Assembly: GCA_028583415.1 (NCBI GenBank)
Contig: CM053272.1
Location: 45,538,685 to 45,602,684 of the forward strand
Length of the DNA stretch: 64,000 nt
Source of the DNA: Protea cynaroides
Lineage: Eukaryota; Streptophyta; Magnoliopsida; Proteales; Proteaceae
Direction of reading: 5' to 3'
Shown: positions 1 to 12,800 of the stretch, piece after piece
Layout of the letters: every line of letters starts with the position of its first letter
Position numbering within the stretch: position 1 is the stretch's first letter
The notes under the pieces: generated by a model
Databases searched by the model: none
What the model was told of the DNA's origin: nothing
What the model saw: the letters and a program-made list of their open reading frames with translations, nothing else
Position numbers and translations under genes: made by a program

Positions 1-1039
1 GTTTAAAAAAATCACTTACCACCCAAGTTAGACAAACGTTAGTTAATGGTTTGATGGGAAAAAGTTGAAATTGTGTGTAGACGTTTATACCCTTTTCTTC
101 TTCCTCTCTGTTTCTCTATAAAATTTTATCAAAAAAAAAAAAAAAAGAAGAAGAAGAAACCCTAACTTCATATTATAGTTTTGATAACAATAACGTCGAC
201 GAAGAGGAAGACTCTAGAGAAGCTCTCATTGAGGTTATAGTAACCGATTGGGAATTGATTGAGCTTAGAAGGAGCGGAACATGTTGCATTATTTCTTGAT
301 GTATAATACCTGAAACGTATAATCCTCCATTATTTCTTAATTTGTTCAATTTCTAAATTGCAGTTACACAAAAGGGAAAAGCCGAAGAAGAAGAAGAAGA
401 AAGTTTCGTCATCGCAGTCCATTTGAATGAGAACTAATCTAACTAAAGAGAATTAAAAAAAAAATTGAAAAAACCAATTGAACCTACCTGTGCAAGCCAT
501 TAATACATCATCAGCGAATACAAGAGCAGAACGAAAAATCATGGCACGATCAATTAGGGTTTCTTTTGTAAATACAGAAAAAGTTTTGAACTTTTGAATT
601 TTTTTTTTTTTTTGAATCTAGTTTTTATGCTTTTTGAATTCCAAAGCTTCAAGAGAAATTTACCATTAGAGAGTCGTCATGAGTGGAAGAGGAAGAAGGA
701 CTCAAGAATCTGTAACATGTCTCGCTGTATCGGCTTGGGTTCCTTTTCTTTTTTCCTATTTTATTATTTCCTTTGTATTCAAATCCTAACATTTTTTTTT
801 TCTGTGTTATTCGTTTATGAGTCTTAGATAGAGAGCAGACAGAATAGAGAGATGAGAGGAAGAAGAAAGTGTTGAGGGTATTATTGTCATTCAAGTATTT
901 TCTAACGGCTCTGTTAGTTGTTTTTAGATCTTTTTGATAAACGTTTGTCTAACTTGGGTGGTAGTTGAATTTTTTAAACAACTTGGGTGGTAGGTGATTA
1001 GATCAATTCTTTTTGGATGGTAGCTGAAATTATCCCTTA
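1..1039. mobile_element. Right part of a terminal-inverted-repeat element cut by the window edge
   Basis: The first ~45 bases (ACCACCCAAGTTAGACAAACG core) return as the reverse complement at about 940-979. Similar 'ACCACCCAAGTT' and 'CTACCATCC' sequence continues to about 1039, so the element's true left end probably lies upstream of the window. The interior has purine-rich runs and no convincing reading frame; the short frames at 594-894 are low complexity. Long, imperfect terminal inverted repeats on a ~1 kb element suggest a Mutator-like or other non-autonomous DNA transposon. No target duplication can be checked because the left end is missing. Confidence 0.55.
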
Positions 1040-4000
1040 ATTGTAACTAATTAGTTAAAAGCCAATTGATTTTCTTATATATACATATATAACGTAAAAA
1101 TGAGTTCTCAAGTCTGTTCACGTTGGAAGAAAGAAAGAGAAATAGAAAAGAAGAAGGGGAAAGTGGAAAAAGGAAGAAGAAGAAGAAGAGGAGGCAAAAG
1201 GATATCGGTTAGCTCTCTCTCTCTCTTTGCTGTTCACGCAAGAGGTAGAAGGAATTGTAAAGGAAAAAAAAAGACCCTAAAACATAAGATGGCTCAATAC
1301 TCTTTTCTGCATAGGGTTATTGGCCCTTTAATTTCTACCTAGGTTTAGGATTTAAGCATGTTGAGATGAAGGGAATTTCCATCGTTGGAATTTCCAAACC
1401 CTAACTCTATAGAATTGGTAGAATAGGGATTTCAGCCTTGGAAACCCTAGTTTCTTTTCTAATTGAAGTGTCATGGGGTAGCATAATATATTGAAACATA
1501 CTTGTCAAGGTAAAGCATGAAAGAAATTTTGTATTTCAGTTGTAATAAATCCTAAAATGAATGCAAGTAGTAATTTTATTATTTAAACCTGAAATACATG
1601 GAAATCCAACCTTATAGAATTTTGAAATATCAAATTAGAGCTACCTGGGACAGTGCAGACCAACTTAGGTCATAAAAAGGATAAAATTGATAGTGAACAA
1701 TAAAATCTGATTTGCACAACCTAAAATTTAAAGGAAGAATTCAAGTTAAAGTATCATGTGGGTAAAAGTGAACTTAAATCCGTTTCAGCAGACCATTTTG
1801 GCCAGTTTTGGACAGAAAGAGTCCTCAACCGGTCAAACCAAGGTATTTTCTTGTAAAAGAGCTTTTAAGGATTTTATTTCTATATTATTTCAGACCTGGG
1901 AAATAACGTAAAAATTAGTCTAAATATATTTCTCTTATTAAATAGTTAATTTTAAATTAAATGTATTCAAAAGGTTGTAGGGCTAAACAGTGGGGGAAAG
2001 ATTACTTAGCTTGTTGTCCAGGTGAAAGATGTAAAGACAATGATATTAGCCTATTAGGTGAGGGAAATTATCTACTTATACTGGTTATATGTAAGTAGAC
2101 TTGCCATGTGATTAATTTATGCATGTGATGTATTCTATTGTGCTGAAATTATGTATTAAGAAGTTTGACATGATTGTTTTACTAATAAGTGTGTTAATTT
2201 TGTTGTGCATGAGTAAATTTACCTTTAGTTTATGTTTCCTTGTTTAAGTGTTTTTTAAATATGATTATTGGTTATGATGAATGAATGTGATGTTAACTTG
2301 ATATGAATGAAACATTATGGAGAATAGTTTATGTAAACATGTAAGAAAAGTTATCAACGAACAAAATAAGATAAGGAAATTGAATTAATTTTATATTTGG
2401 AAAGTAAAGCATATGTTCAGAAAAAAGGGGAAAGCTGTCCCAACTTGTTTCACAAGATAGACTGCTGGTACAATGCTAGAGTATAAAAGTGTTAATATGA
2501 CTAATACGAAATAGGAAAGTGAAAGAACAAGATAAATAAACTTAGAACCCGTGTTTGCTGCCCCCTTCTCATTAGGGGTAAAATAATGAGTGTAAATGTA
2601 TTGTACCCAGAAGTCTGGGACTTCATTGCTTTCTATATTCAGATGTCAAGGACGTCAACAGTTCGTTTGCAGGGTTGAGAGTTCTGGGAACTCACCGCCT
2701 TGAAGGCGAGACGTCTGGGACGTCATCTGTACAAGCTGTTATTCAGTCGAGACGTCAGGGACGTCGACAGTCCATTTGGAGGATTGAGAGTTCTTGGAAC
2801 TCACCGCCTTTGGGGCTAGACGTCTGAGACGTCATCTATACATGCGGTTATTTAGGCGAGATGTCAGGGACATCAACTAGTGCTTTAACGACTCCAGATA
2901 TTAAGCGCAATAAAGTAAACACCTGACTGGGTTACCTAAAATTATTTGAAATGTTTAACTGAGACTTTTGCATTCCTACCATAAGTATTTTGTGATTTTT
3001 GTCGTTTAAATGATGGATATTTTCAGTGATAGGTGGAGATCATTCAGAAGTATATCCTGACTCAATTGACCCACCTTCTGCAGAAAGGAGTTTCTAAGAC
3101 CGTTGAACTCAGTATCTTTTGTACCGTTGTGAGAACTTCTATATATACATAAGGAACAAGAACTATGCAATTTGGCATGTAAGTAAAGTTTTGAATGTAA
3201 AGTAATGGTGCCACCAGAACGAGAAATGTATATATCCCTCTTTTTTTATGTTAATTAATGTCATTCTAGCTTCCACTAGTTTCTTGAAATTTATGTTTTA
3301 TTTGTTTGTTTCTCAAAGAGCTTATTGAATTCTGACAGCTTAGTTGTAATGTACTTTGCCTTGAGTTGGGAGTGTTATAAAAGGAAAAGAAGAGAGAGTG
3401 TTAATACAGAGCCCTATATAATCAGGATATGAAAGGGCATGATAAAATATCCAACGCTGAGGGCATGGGGGTTTTTTCCTCATAAATATATGAGAAAGGA
3501 TTATTGTCTGGCATCACTTCCTCACAGAGGACAAGGGTATGGTAGTCTTCTCACAATTGCATTTGGATGATTGGAGATGCTTTTGGATAATGTTCTTTTG
3601 CCCTAAATATATATAGGGAGAGGGTTCCCCACAAAGTCAATATGTATGCAAGGATCTGTACCTTCAATGGGGGCTCACAAGATTAGGTAAGGTGAGAGTA
3701 TGAGTTATGTGGGAGGTTTTGAGAAAGAATTCTTACAATGGAATTGTGAACTTTTTCCCAAATAATTACTGAGCAGATATGAATAATGATCGTAGAAGTT
3801 GCAGAGGATCAACTGTACACAAATATTGGTTGGGAGAGAGATTCTTAATCTTTACAGTTAATACTTTTTTTAGAAATCAAATTCATATTTTAGATCGTAA
3901 TAATATTTCATAGAGAAAAAGATTCCCACAACACCTGAGTAGGGATTTTTTTTCCCATGTCCTCTCATATAATAATGAATCATGGAGCTCACTATTGACA

Positions 4001-5381
4001 TACTCTCCTTTGACAAATGAGAGCCCCCTATTGAAAGATCCTCACTCTCACCCTCTTCCCACATTGGCATCATGGGAAGCTCTTCCCCTCATTCATAACT
4101 GATAATCTCTTGGTAATCTTCCTTAATAAATGTAATGCTCTTCCCACCATGGTTATTAGTTATAACATTATTTTGTTTGCAATTAGTTACAATTACATTT
4201 TTTATGATTCATGTGGTTGGATAAAAAATAGAAGACAGGTGAAACTGTGTGGATGGTGACAGAGGCAGGGATCCTCGGACTTAGATCACAGTTGAAAGGG
4301 CATGACGATAGGAGAAGATCTTTTTCCACAAATCCTCGACTGAGAACTGGTAGAAAGGACCGATCCAATTGTCTTCTATTTCATTTTGATATTTTGTTGT
4401 TTTGCTAACCCTAGCTTATAAAGGCTTCAAAGTTGTAATTTGATAGAGTTGACACTAAGAAACATGTAATGAATGAATGGTTAATTGATAATTACTACCT
4501 ACCTAGAACGTCATTAATCCTGATGGAAGAGTCAAGCTTACGTTTCTAATATTTCAATTTTAGTTATTAATTTTTACTTTATTTATAATTAAAAGAAAAT
4601 TCTATTTCCAAAGTATGATTGTTATATCTAGTAAGGTTTTAACACAGATAATGAAATGAAAATTTTCAAATATAAAAAAGAATTTGTATAATCATTATCT
4701 AACATGATTGCATAAATTACTTGAGCTTCTTAATGAAGTTAGTAAGGATGTGTTTAAAATGACAATGATCAGCTCTCGTGAGAACCATTCAAATACAGAG
4801 GCAGAGGGCATGTGTAGTATTTCAAAAGATGGGGTTGGGAGGTGATCGGTGTCAATTGCTTGTTGACCCCGATCGGCGTCTAAGTAGAAAAAGCCATTTA
4901 GTAAGGGATATTCTTATTGAAATTGGACTAGTGTCAACAAAGATTGACACAAGCCCGCGGTGTCCATTGGATTGCGTAAATCCCTCCCATCCCTTAAACA
5001 CCAAAACTATCTCCTTGTATTTTTTAGGTTTTATGGTAGCCAATGAGTGTGAGTTAAAGGGGGTCGGTGTTGACACCGGCTGGTGTCAGCTAGAAAGACC
5101 CATTTAATAATAATACTTTTTTAGATATAATTTTTATTGTACTTGTTAAGCTTAAGGGATTTGGATGCAAAATAAAATGAAAATTAATAACCAAATATAG
5201 AATGATTTGGAAGTAATGACAATCATGTGATAGTATGAAAACTTTCCTTTATAGGTAGGTATCAAAATTTTCAAATTCCTTTTAGTTTAATTTCCCTTAC
5301 AACCAAACATTCTGAACACTCGATCATTCCTTTACACATTCTGAAGGTGAAGATAGATTGCGTTGTTTCACAATGGGGAAA
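1040..5381. other. Intergenic region without a recognisable gene
   Basis: No reading frame here resembles a known protein. The longest, at 1100-1342, is Lys/Arg/Glu-rich low-complexity sequence from purine runs. The stretch holds a GACGTC-rich tandem repeat (2641-2878) and a loose inverted similarity between about 3630-3720 and 4000-4110. It also has a short segment with GGTGT..GACACC palindromes (about 4930-4955 and 5065-5085). Old retroelement sequence is likely, but no ends could be defined. Confidence 0.5.
2641..2878. repeat. Tandem repeat, two ~112-bp units with GACGTC palindromes
   Basis: Two direct copies begin near 2641 and 2753, each running from a GTCA(A/G)GGACGTC start through GAGAGTTCT.GGAACTCACCGCC to AGACGTCTG(G/A)GACGTCATCT. 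A third, partial copy starts near 2861. Every unit carries several GACGTC palindromes, the core of bZIP-type binding sites, but there is no gene next to it to regulate. It may be part of a retroelement LTR. Confidence 0.6.
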
Positions 5382-5546
5382 ATGATGTATACACTGCCGG
5401 TAGTATATGTCCTCTCACACTTTGATACTTTCTCCCTTAACCAAGTGAGTCCCTATATATGGGTTCCTGAGACAAACTCCTAGTGTGCCAATTGGCTTGA
5501 CGTGTGAGATACTATTACATGCCGGCGGCATATATATCTCTCCCTT
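5382..5546. repeat. Small inverted-repeat (MITE-like) element
   Basis: The left side (TATACACTGCCGG followed by GTCCTCTCACAC) pairs with the right side (GTGTGAGATACTATTACATG then CCGGCGGCATATA) read in reverse complement. This gives a foldback of about 165 bp with ~35-bp imperfect arms. There is no coding capacity. Ends and target duplication were not resolved. Confidence 0.45.
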
Positions 5547-5712
5547 AAAAATTTATTAATAAGTTGCCACGAAAGCAACAATACATAAAATCTGACGACA
5601 GAAAGCATAATCAAATGGGAAGAAGACATTCTTTACCTTAAGGTTCAGTGAATGAGAGAATGGGATACTGAAACAGTTGTAGGGTATATTTGAAAATTCA
5701 TTCTATAGGAAG

Positions 5713-5984
5713 TAGATCCTTAATGAAGGGATTCACATCGTCTCCTTCCAGTGATTCTGAGAGGACGCGGCAACCTATCTCGGATGGCCGCCACGTGACT
5801 CTCGGGTGAATCTGAGACCCACGTCTGAGCCGACACCCCCTATCGGCTCGGCTTGTCAGCTGGGTGTCGACTCGAACGTGGGTTTCGGATTCACCGAGAG
5901 CCACGTGACAGCCATCCAGGATAGGTTGCCACTGTCCTCTCAGAACCATTGATAGGAGAGGATGCGGATCCTTAGTGAAGCCTG
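5713..5984. mobile_element. Short foldback transposon, family A copy 1
   Basis: Two ~120-bp arms fold on each other: left arm about 5713-5830, right arm about 5870-5984. The arms contain GATGGC.G.CACGTG and GGTGAATC..A.ACCCACGT, and the centre is a smaller palindrome (GAGCCGACACCC against GGGTGTCGACTC). Each arm carries a CACGTG G-box-like word. Homologous copies lie at 30907-31139 and 63089-63319. It has no open frame of its own and is a non-autonomous MITE-type element. Confidence 0.65.
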
Positions 5985-6527
5985 TTCTCTCATTTCTCCC
6001 CCTTCTTCACCCTTGGTGGAAAAAATCTTTTTCCATAAGCCTATCAGAGCTTTCCTCTTTTTCATCAACCTTTTGCTACTTCTACATTCAATATTTGACT
6101 TAGGGTTTTGGAATTTGGAGGCTTTTCTTCTTCTTCCTTTGCCGCCTCCTATTATTCAACTTTTGAGGTGGAAATGCAAAATAATCAACATTAGCTTGGT
6201 TGGCATTTGATAGCTAGAACCCACAGCTCCCTGCTCAATCGTAATGTTTTGGCCCACACAGAGTTTACCAAGTGGCAAAATAAAACTTTGTAAATTCCGG
6301 ACCATAGGAGAGTGCACATTAGTGATTAAAGTAATATAAGCATGCATGAATATACATGAGGATGCATGACACGAGAGAATATTCAATTGAACTAGACTTT
6401 GAAATTTGACAAGTGGATGATCCAAATCATGTACCATCTAACTAATGCTTATAATTGCATCACCATTCCATGTAATAGAATGAAGATGGTGTGGGAGAAT
6501 GAGATTTTCTCTATTTTATCTAATCAT

Positions 6528-6689
6528 TTTTCTTAGTTAATCATTCAATAATATATAACACTGATATAATATCTACATAATAATACTATGCAATAATCAT
6601 TACTTCGATTTTCTTAGTTAATCATTCAATAATATATAACACTGATATAATATCTACATAATAATACTATGCAATAATCATTACTTCGA
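6528..6689. repeat. Exact 81-bp tandem duplication
   Basis: The 81 bases starting near 6528 are repeated immediately from 6609, with no difference visible by eye. A GA microsatellite follows directly. It lies about 400 bp beyond the HVA22k stop codon, so it may fall at or just past the 3' end of that gene. Confidence 0.85.
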
Positions 6690-6691
6690 TT

Positions 6692-6697
6692 TTTATT
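6692..6697 (-). terminator. Possible AATAAA polyadenylation signal for the HVA22k gene
   Basis: On the minus strand this reads AATAAA, about 390 bases after the stop codon at 7089. Plant polyadenylation signals are loose and the distance is long, so this is only a candidate. Confidence 0.2.
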
Positions 6698-6708
6698 GCA
6701 CATAATCT

Positions 6709-6710
<2 letters not shown>

Positions 6711-6760
<50 letters not shown>

Positions 6761-6763
6761 GAG
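6711..6763. repeat. (GA)n microsatellite
   Basis: About 26 GA units with a single GG interruption, directly after the 81-bp tandem duplication. Confidence 0.95.
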
Positions 6764-7072
6764 CCTAAAAAACAAAAACAGAAACAAAAAGTTAGCCCTT
6801 TCATAATTGCAAAACCAATTGGAAAGAAATCCACAACCTTACAATTGTTCACTCACAATTGAAGCACATCACTATACAATCCTTTGGCTTTAAAGATAAC
6901 GAGCAAAGATGGTCAAGAGGCAAGTAACATGTTACCAAAAGAACGAAGACATCTTGTATCTACAGAGGCATGCAGAGAGTTTATATTTACACTTTTTTGT
7001 ACCAAATGCAGTTCCCAGACCCCTACAAAAAGGCCTACTGAACTATCATGCTTGTTTACAAAGAACATTTTT

Positions 7073-7086
7073 GGGGGGGGGGGGGG
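7073..7086. repeat. G14 homopolymer just past the HVA22k stop codon
   Basis: Fourteen G on the plus strand, which is C14 in the transcript starting two bases after the TGA of the HVA22k reading frame. It does not affect the protein but could affect 3' UTR folding or assembly accuracy. Confidence 0.9.
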
Positions 7087-7088
7087 CT

Positions 7089-9794
7089 TCAATCCTCAAT
7101 ATCTGTGTCAGAATCTTCCGTTTCCCTTGTTGGGCCTTCTATTGCTCTATGCCCTCCGGGCTTCTTCAACGGGTGAACAATGGCCATTAACATTCCGTTC
7201 ACTGATTGAGGAATGTTGAAATTTTTTTGATTCAGGGAATTGAAAGAAAAAAAAAGAGGGGTAAGTTTCACTCAAATCTGTACAAGCAAAGGTAAATTGC
7301 AGGGTGATACCATACCTGATGCAAGGAGCTTCACTATAACTTCCCTACCGAACTGGATTTCTGATTGGTGCGCACTGATGAATTTAGTCTACAATTTCAG
7401 GAATCCATTAGACTGACAGTTTTGCATTCAAAGATGATGCAATGGTCTAAACAAGTAAATACTTTCCCCCGGGGAAGCAGGTTGTTTAACCCAATCCTAA
7501 ATAAATCCAGGGTACAAACTTCTAAGACATATTAGTAGCTCTAGTAATTAATGATATTGGAAATACATAATGCGAACCATGTCCATCAGTAGTATAAATT
7601 ATTAGAGCTCTGACTGAACATATACAACATTTACTGCTACCAAGACAGAAAGAAATGATCAGAAGTCTTACCATTTCACCATATGTAAGGCCCAGTATTT
7701 GATCAAGTCTAGCTTGATGCTGCCGGAGGAATGGACGCAGATAATTCACATACATTTGCCTAGCTCCCTGATAAACATCAACAAACAATTTGAAAAAAAA
7801 AAAACAGCATGAAAGAAGTGGAAAGCGAGCACGAAGCCTCTGGTACAAGATTTAATACTAATTAGTGAAGCTTTTCTTTTCTTTTTTTCTCTTTGTTAAA
7901 TGATGAACGCAATATATCATTTTCACTTGGAAAATGAAATAATATAAAGGATACAATTAGTTGGGACAAGGCTCAACATTGAATTGTATAGACTACAGGG
8001 GGATGGGGATTATAGCAAAATGCTTAATTAACCCCAATAACGCTCCCAACCCCTTCATGGATCTAGAACAGCATGTCAAATATGTAATTCACAAGTCCAG
8101 ATAAACCAAGATCCAAGGGAGACTATAATGAATGACAAGAAAACAGAAGCATAATAACTAAGGAAGTTCAGATAAACTAGATTATATAACATTTGCGAAG
8201 GAATACTCCTGTGAATTTGAGTTGAAGCCTGCTGACAATATTCCCAAGACAATAGACCACTACAATGACTGTTATAAGTAGCCTAAGAGTGATAAGATCA
8301 ATCAATATTTACCACATTATGGCTGTTAATAACCCTTCATACCACCCCCAGAGAAGAGTGATGCAGTCCAAGAAGGTCCAAGGCTCAAGCTTAAGTTGGT
8401 AATGGATCAACCCAAAGAACCAATCGGAATTGATCCATTGGACCAACCCAAAGGCCAAAGAACCAGCTGAACACTGTTCATGTGTTCACGTGAACAGTGC
8501 CAACATATTTCTTTCCTATTTTATTATGTTATTTAGTCTCCTATATATTTGGTTCAGTTATCTTAGAGTTTGTTTCCTAAATCGTTTTAGTTGAATCAGT
8601 TTTTAGGTGTTTCCTTTTGTTTGGAAACTTTCCTATTTCCAGTTTTAGAAGTTTCTTTTGCTTAGAAACTTTTCTAATAAATATAAAGGAAAGATTTTCT
8701 CCTTTTTATTTTTGGACATTCTCCTTAAAGAAACAATCATTTCTATCTTTTGTAATTCTTTTCAGCATTATAAATAAGATGAATGGGAGAAGGGACACAG
8801 ACTTAGTAGAAACCAGAAATTTTGTGTTCAAAATTCTGGTTGAGTCTCTCACGGTTGTGAGACTCAACCACACACTTTTGCTATTTTTTTCTAAAAATTG
8901 TTCTTGCTATTGAGTTCTAGTTCTTTCTTATCTTGTTGCGACATTCTTGCTGCTATTTCTGAGACTTACAACACATCTAGAAGGAAGATACAACCAAGTT
9001 TTCTCGATCTGATCTCTCTTTGGGCGGAGTCAACAGGATAGTCAATTTTTGAGATCTTATGGTTTCTTTTGTAGTGATCGGATGGCTCTCAAATTTAGAT
9101 ATGTTATCATGCATATCCCAAAGGCCTTTCCCTCCAAATTTGAGTCCTTTCTAACGGTTGGATATCAAGATAAGTGGGTTTTTCTATAATTCTATAATTC
9201 TGGTTCTGTTAAAATACATGTTTGAGACCTACGGGCAAGATTGGTTTCGATCCCAGCCATTGGATCAAGCTCATCTTTTGGAATATTGTTCCTCATATCC
9301 TAAGGATCAAGAATCCCAAATTTTGAAGCATTCTTACAGTCAGATTTGAAGTCGGGGAATTATTGTCTAAATCAATAATTCTTGTTTGTTGTTAAGGGTT
9401 AAATTTGGGTTGGACTGTAATAAGATCATGTGGCAAAGAGGGATCTTTGAATTGAATGTGTTGAAACCCTCTTTGCCACCAAAAAGAGAGAGAGCAGCAG
9501 CAGCAGCAATGTGCAATAAACTGAAAGGACTACAATCCCAAGTTACTAAAACCTTGAGTTCCTTAGGCAACCAAAATAAGAGAAATCATAAATGATAAGA
9601 AGAATGGAAGCAAAGATATATACCATAACTGAATAAGAGGGTCCTAACCCATAAATGAGGAATGTGAAACTGGGAAGGGGCAGGAGGCAGTGTACATGAG
9701 ATACAAACCATTTACAGGCAAAAGATTTACAAAGCAAGATGTCCACACGGACATCCGCTCTATCGTACATTTACTTATCTCCCCCCCCCCCAAG

Positions 9795-9825
<31 letters not shown>

Positions 9826-12800
9826 CACACACACCATGTGGGGTAAGATTCCCAAAAGCCAGAATTGGAGTGAACTGGGTAGGACCAGAATAGGGACAAT
9901 GTAAATAGCAGAAGATCCACTCCACGGATAGGGACCAGATTTAGAACACAATCAAGTAATATGTGATGCAGATCAAGAGCTGCTCAAGGGAAATAGGGCC
10001 TCAGGTAACCAAATTGGGCCTGGCCCAATTAAGAGCAACCAGCCCAGCCTGACATATGCAGCCCAGCAGCATTCCAGCAGCCAAGATTTCCTTCCTACCG
10101 CCAGCAAGCATAGACAAGTTAGTTAGGATTTTATTAGTTTCCTAAAATTCAGATTAGTTATTTCCATTAATTAGTTTCTTAAAATATGGTTCAGTTATTT
10201 CCTTTGTTTTGAAAATAGAAGTCTAAAAGTTTCCTAATTTCAATTTTGGAAACTTTCCTATTACATTGTTTTAGGAACTTCCTACTTTATAAAGGAAGGT
10301 TAGTACTCTAAGTTTAGTCTTTCTTTCCTATTTTACTGGTAGACTTTCAAGATTATAAATAAGAGAGAATAAAGGTTGGCGGCAGTTAGATTTGGACCAG
10401 AAAAAAGAGTTAAAGCTTTATTTCTGGTTGAGTTTCTCAAGATTGTGAGACTCAACCTAATTGTTTCTTCTTCCTCTTGATATTCTTATCTTTGTTTTGT
10501 TTACAATCATTCTACCCTAGTGGACAACACTGTTTTCCCGCAGAGACCATTGAAGCCTTGCTGATTTGTTCCAACTGTTATTGACATCAACTGAATAGCT
10601 ACCAGATCGCAGTAGCCTTTTCAGTCTCCTTGCGGCAACTGCAGCTCTCCCAATTCTTATCTGATTGATCCCAAATTCCTACTAGTGTTCACAATCGAAG
10701 TTAAGAAAATCTTTTATCAATTTCAAGCTTGTTCTACGGCTGGATTCTCAGAGAAGTGGATTTTCCTATTGTTTGTTAAATCTGCTTTGCTAAAATACAA
10801 GTTCGAGACCTACAGGCAAGATTGGTTTCGATCCCGCCCGTTGGATCAAGTTCATCTTCTGGGGTATTGTTTCTCATACCCTAAGGATCATTGTTTTCAA
10901 GTTTCGAAGCATTCTATTGGATAGATTTGAAGGGGAGTAATTATTTGTCAAATTCAACCATTCTTGTTTGTTAAAATTGGGTTTGGACTGAATAGAGATC
11001 CTGTAGGAATGAGGGATCTATGAATTGGATATGTTGAAACCCTCTTTGCCATCAATATGGCTAGGGACAAATATCGGAAAATCAAAGCAATCCAATGGTT
11101 GGATTGACAGATATGAGCAGTCCTAGATGGAGTAGGATTAATGGAATGATGCAAGCAGATTTTCGATGGAGACTAAAATAACAAAATCTACCCATTGGAT
11201 GGATGATCAGAATTTATTATGATGCTGTAACAGATGATGGAAACAATGTATCAAAAGATGAAATCAACCTAATGGAGGGATTGGAGGATATGATGGACTC
11301 CTAATGGCGATGGGAATAATAGGTGTATGAAGACAGCAGCTGAACAGAACCTGAATTCGATGCCAGGGTGCAATCTGAACACAGTTTCAGTTCTCAGAAA
11401 ATATATCCAAGAACAGTAGATTTAAAGGGACAGATCTTACTCAATATTCAATAACAGTAGGATGATGATAATAGACCTTAAGATATTGAAGAACAATGAG
11501 AGTATGAAGACAAGAACAGTATAGGATCCACCTGGGTTTCCCACAGCAATGTGTCAACTGGATCAAACACCAGCTCCTTTCCTTGATCAAACACAAGGTA
11601 AAGGCAGCGATCGATATTTCATTCATATATTAGTTCTCAGGCTCGTAACCCCTTACAAACATATAGTGAAGACTCAAAACAGGAAGCAAACTAGTCCTAA
11701 AATCCTCCAAACAATAACTTATCTTGGAGGTAGTTAAATCTAATATAACTCAACTTAAAATAAAGGAAAGTAACTTAAAACAACTTAAAAGCACTAAAAG
11801 ACTAAAAACATTAAAAAGTTATAGACACCAACCCAAGGCTTATTTTCACTAAAAGAAGCCCATTTGCGTGTTCTATCTGAATCACCCCCCCCTCTCTCCT
11901 AATGCGGCTATTCCTGAATGCGATATATCTTAAGAATCAAGATTCAAGAACATGGGATGTTCTCATCACACAAAATCATCATGGTTATAGATGGAAAGTG
12001 AAAACTTTTCCAAGGTCAAAATCAGTCTTCGGAATTTGAAGCAGGTACAGGGAAGCAACCCTGTTCCAGTATGATTCCTAGAGTCCTAGTTGACATAGAA
12101 TTCCAGTGTGACCGATTAGTACAACCTGCAGAACCAATCAGATGAATGATGGGCTTTATTTATTTATTTTTATAGATAGCAAAAGAAGCTTATTGAAAAT
12201 CAGAGAGAAGTTCAATAAATATGATACAACGACGGCCCAAATACGCCAAAGCCACTCCACACTAGGAAACCAAACTTAGATTATAGCAGCCATATCTAAC
12301 TCATCAGCCAATTCTTGACTGACCACAATCACCATGAAAATGAAACATTCCTGTACCACACAGAAACCTGGATTTTCGGATAAGGTGTAAATAATGCCAA
12401 GATAAATGATGGGTTGTTCGCACTTCATTTCTTGTTGATTTTCAACTTACAGTGATGATTGGGCCTGCTACGCTACTTTTTGTTTCTGGTTTGTTCTTTT
12501 CTCGATGACTTCAATCACCTCTCCATTATCACCTTCCTTGGTCATGGAATATATGCACGCCATGGAAAAAATGGTCTCTTTGTTGCCATCTGTTTAGGGG
12601 TTGATAGAGTTACTATAGACATGCAAATGACTACAAAATTTCTTGCTGAGGCATCCTGAAACTTCACTACAACTTGCATTCTTTTTTCTTTTTCCTTTTC
12701 TTCAGTTATGCATAACAGAGTATTTATTGTGAAATAGAACGGTAAGTAAACTGCTCTCCAAATTAATACCTTCTATCAAGGCTAAATTGGGTTGACCAAC

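Noticed and set aside
1100..1342. 80-residue Lys/Arg-rich frame
   Set aside because: Purine-run low complexity with no start context, homology or splice structure.
2641..2878. Possible CRISPR-like array (regular repeats)
   Set aside because: Two long tandem units without short unique spacers in a plant nuclear context; ordinary tandem repeat.
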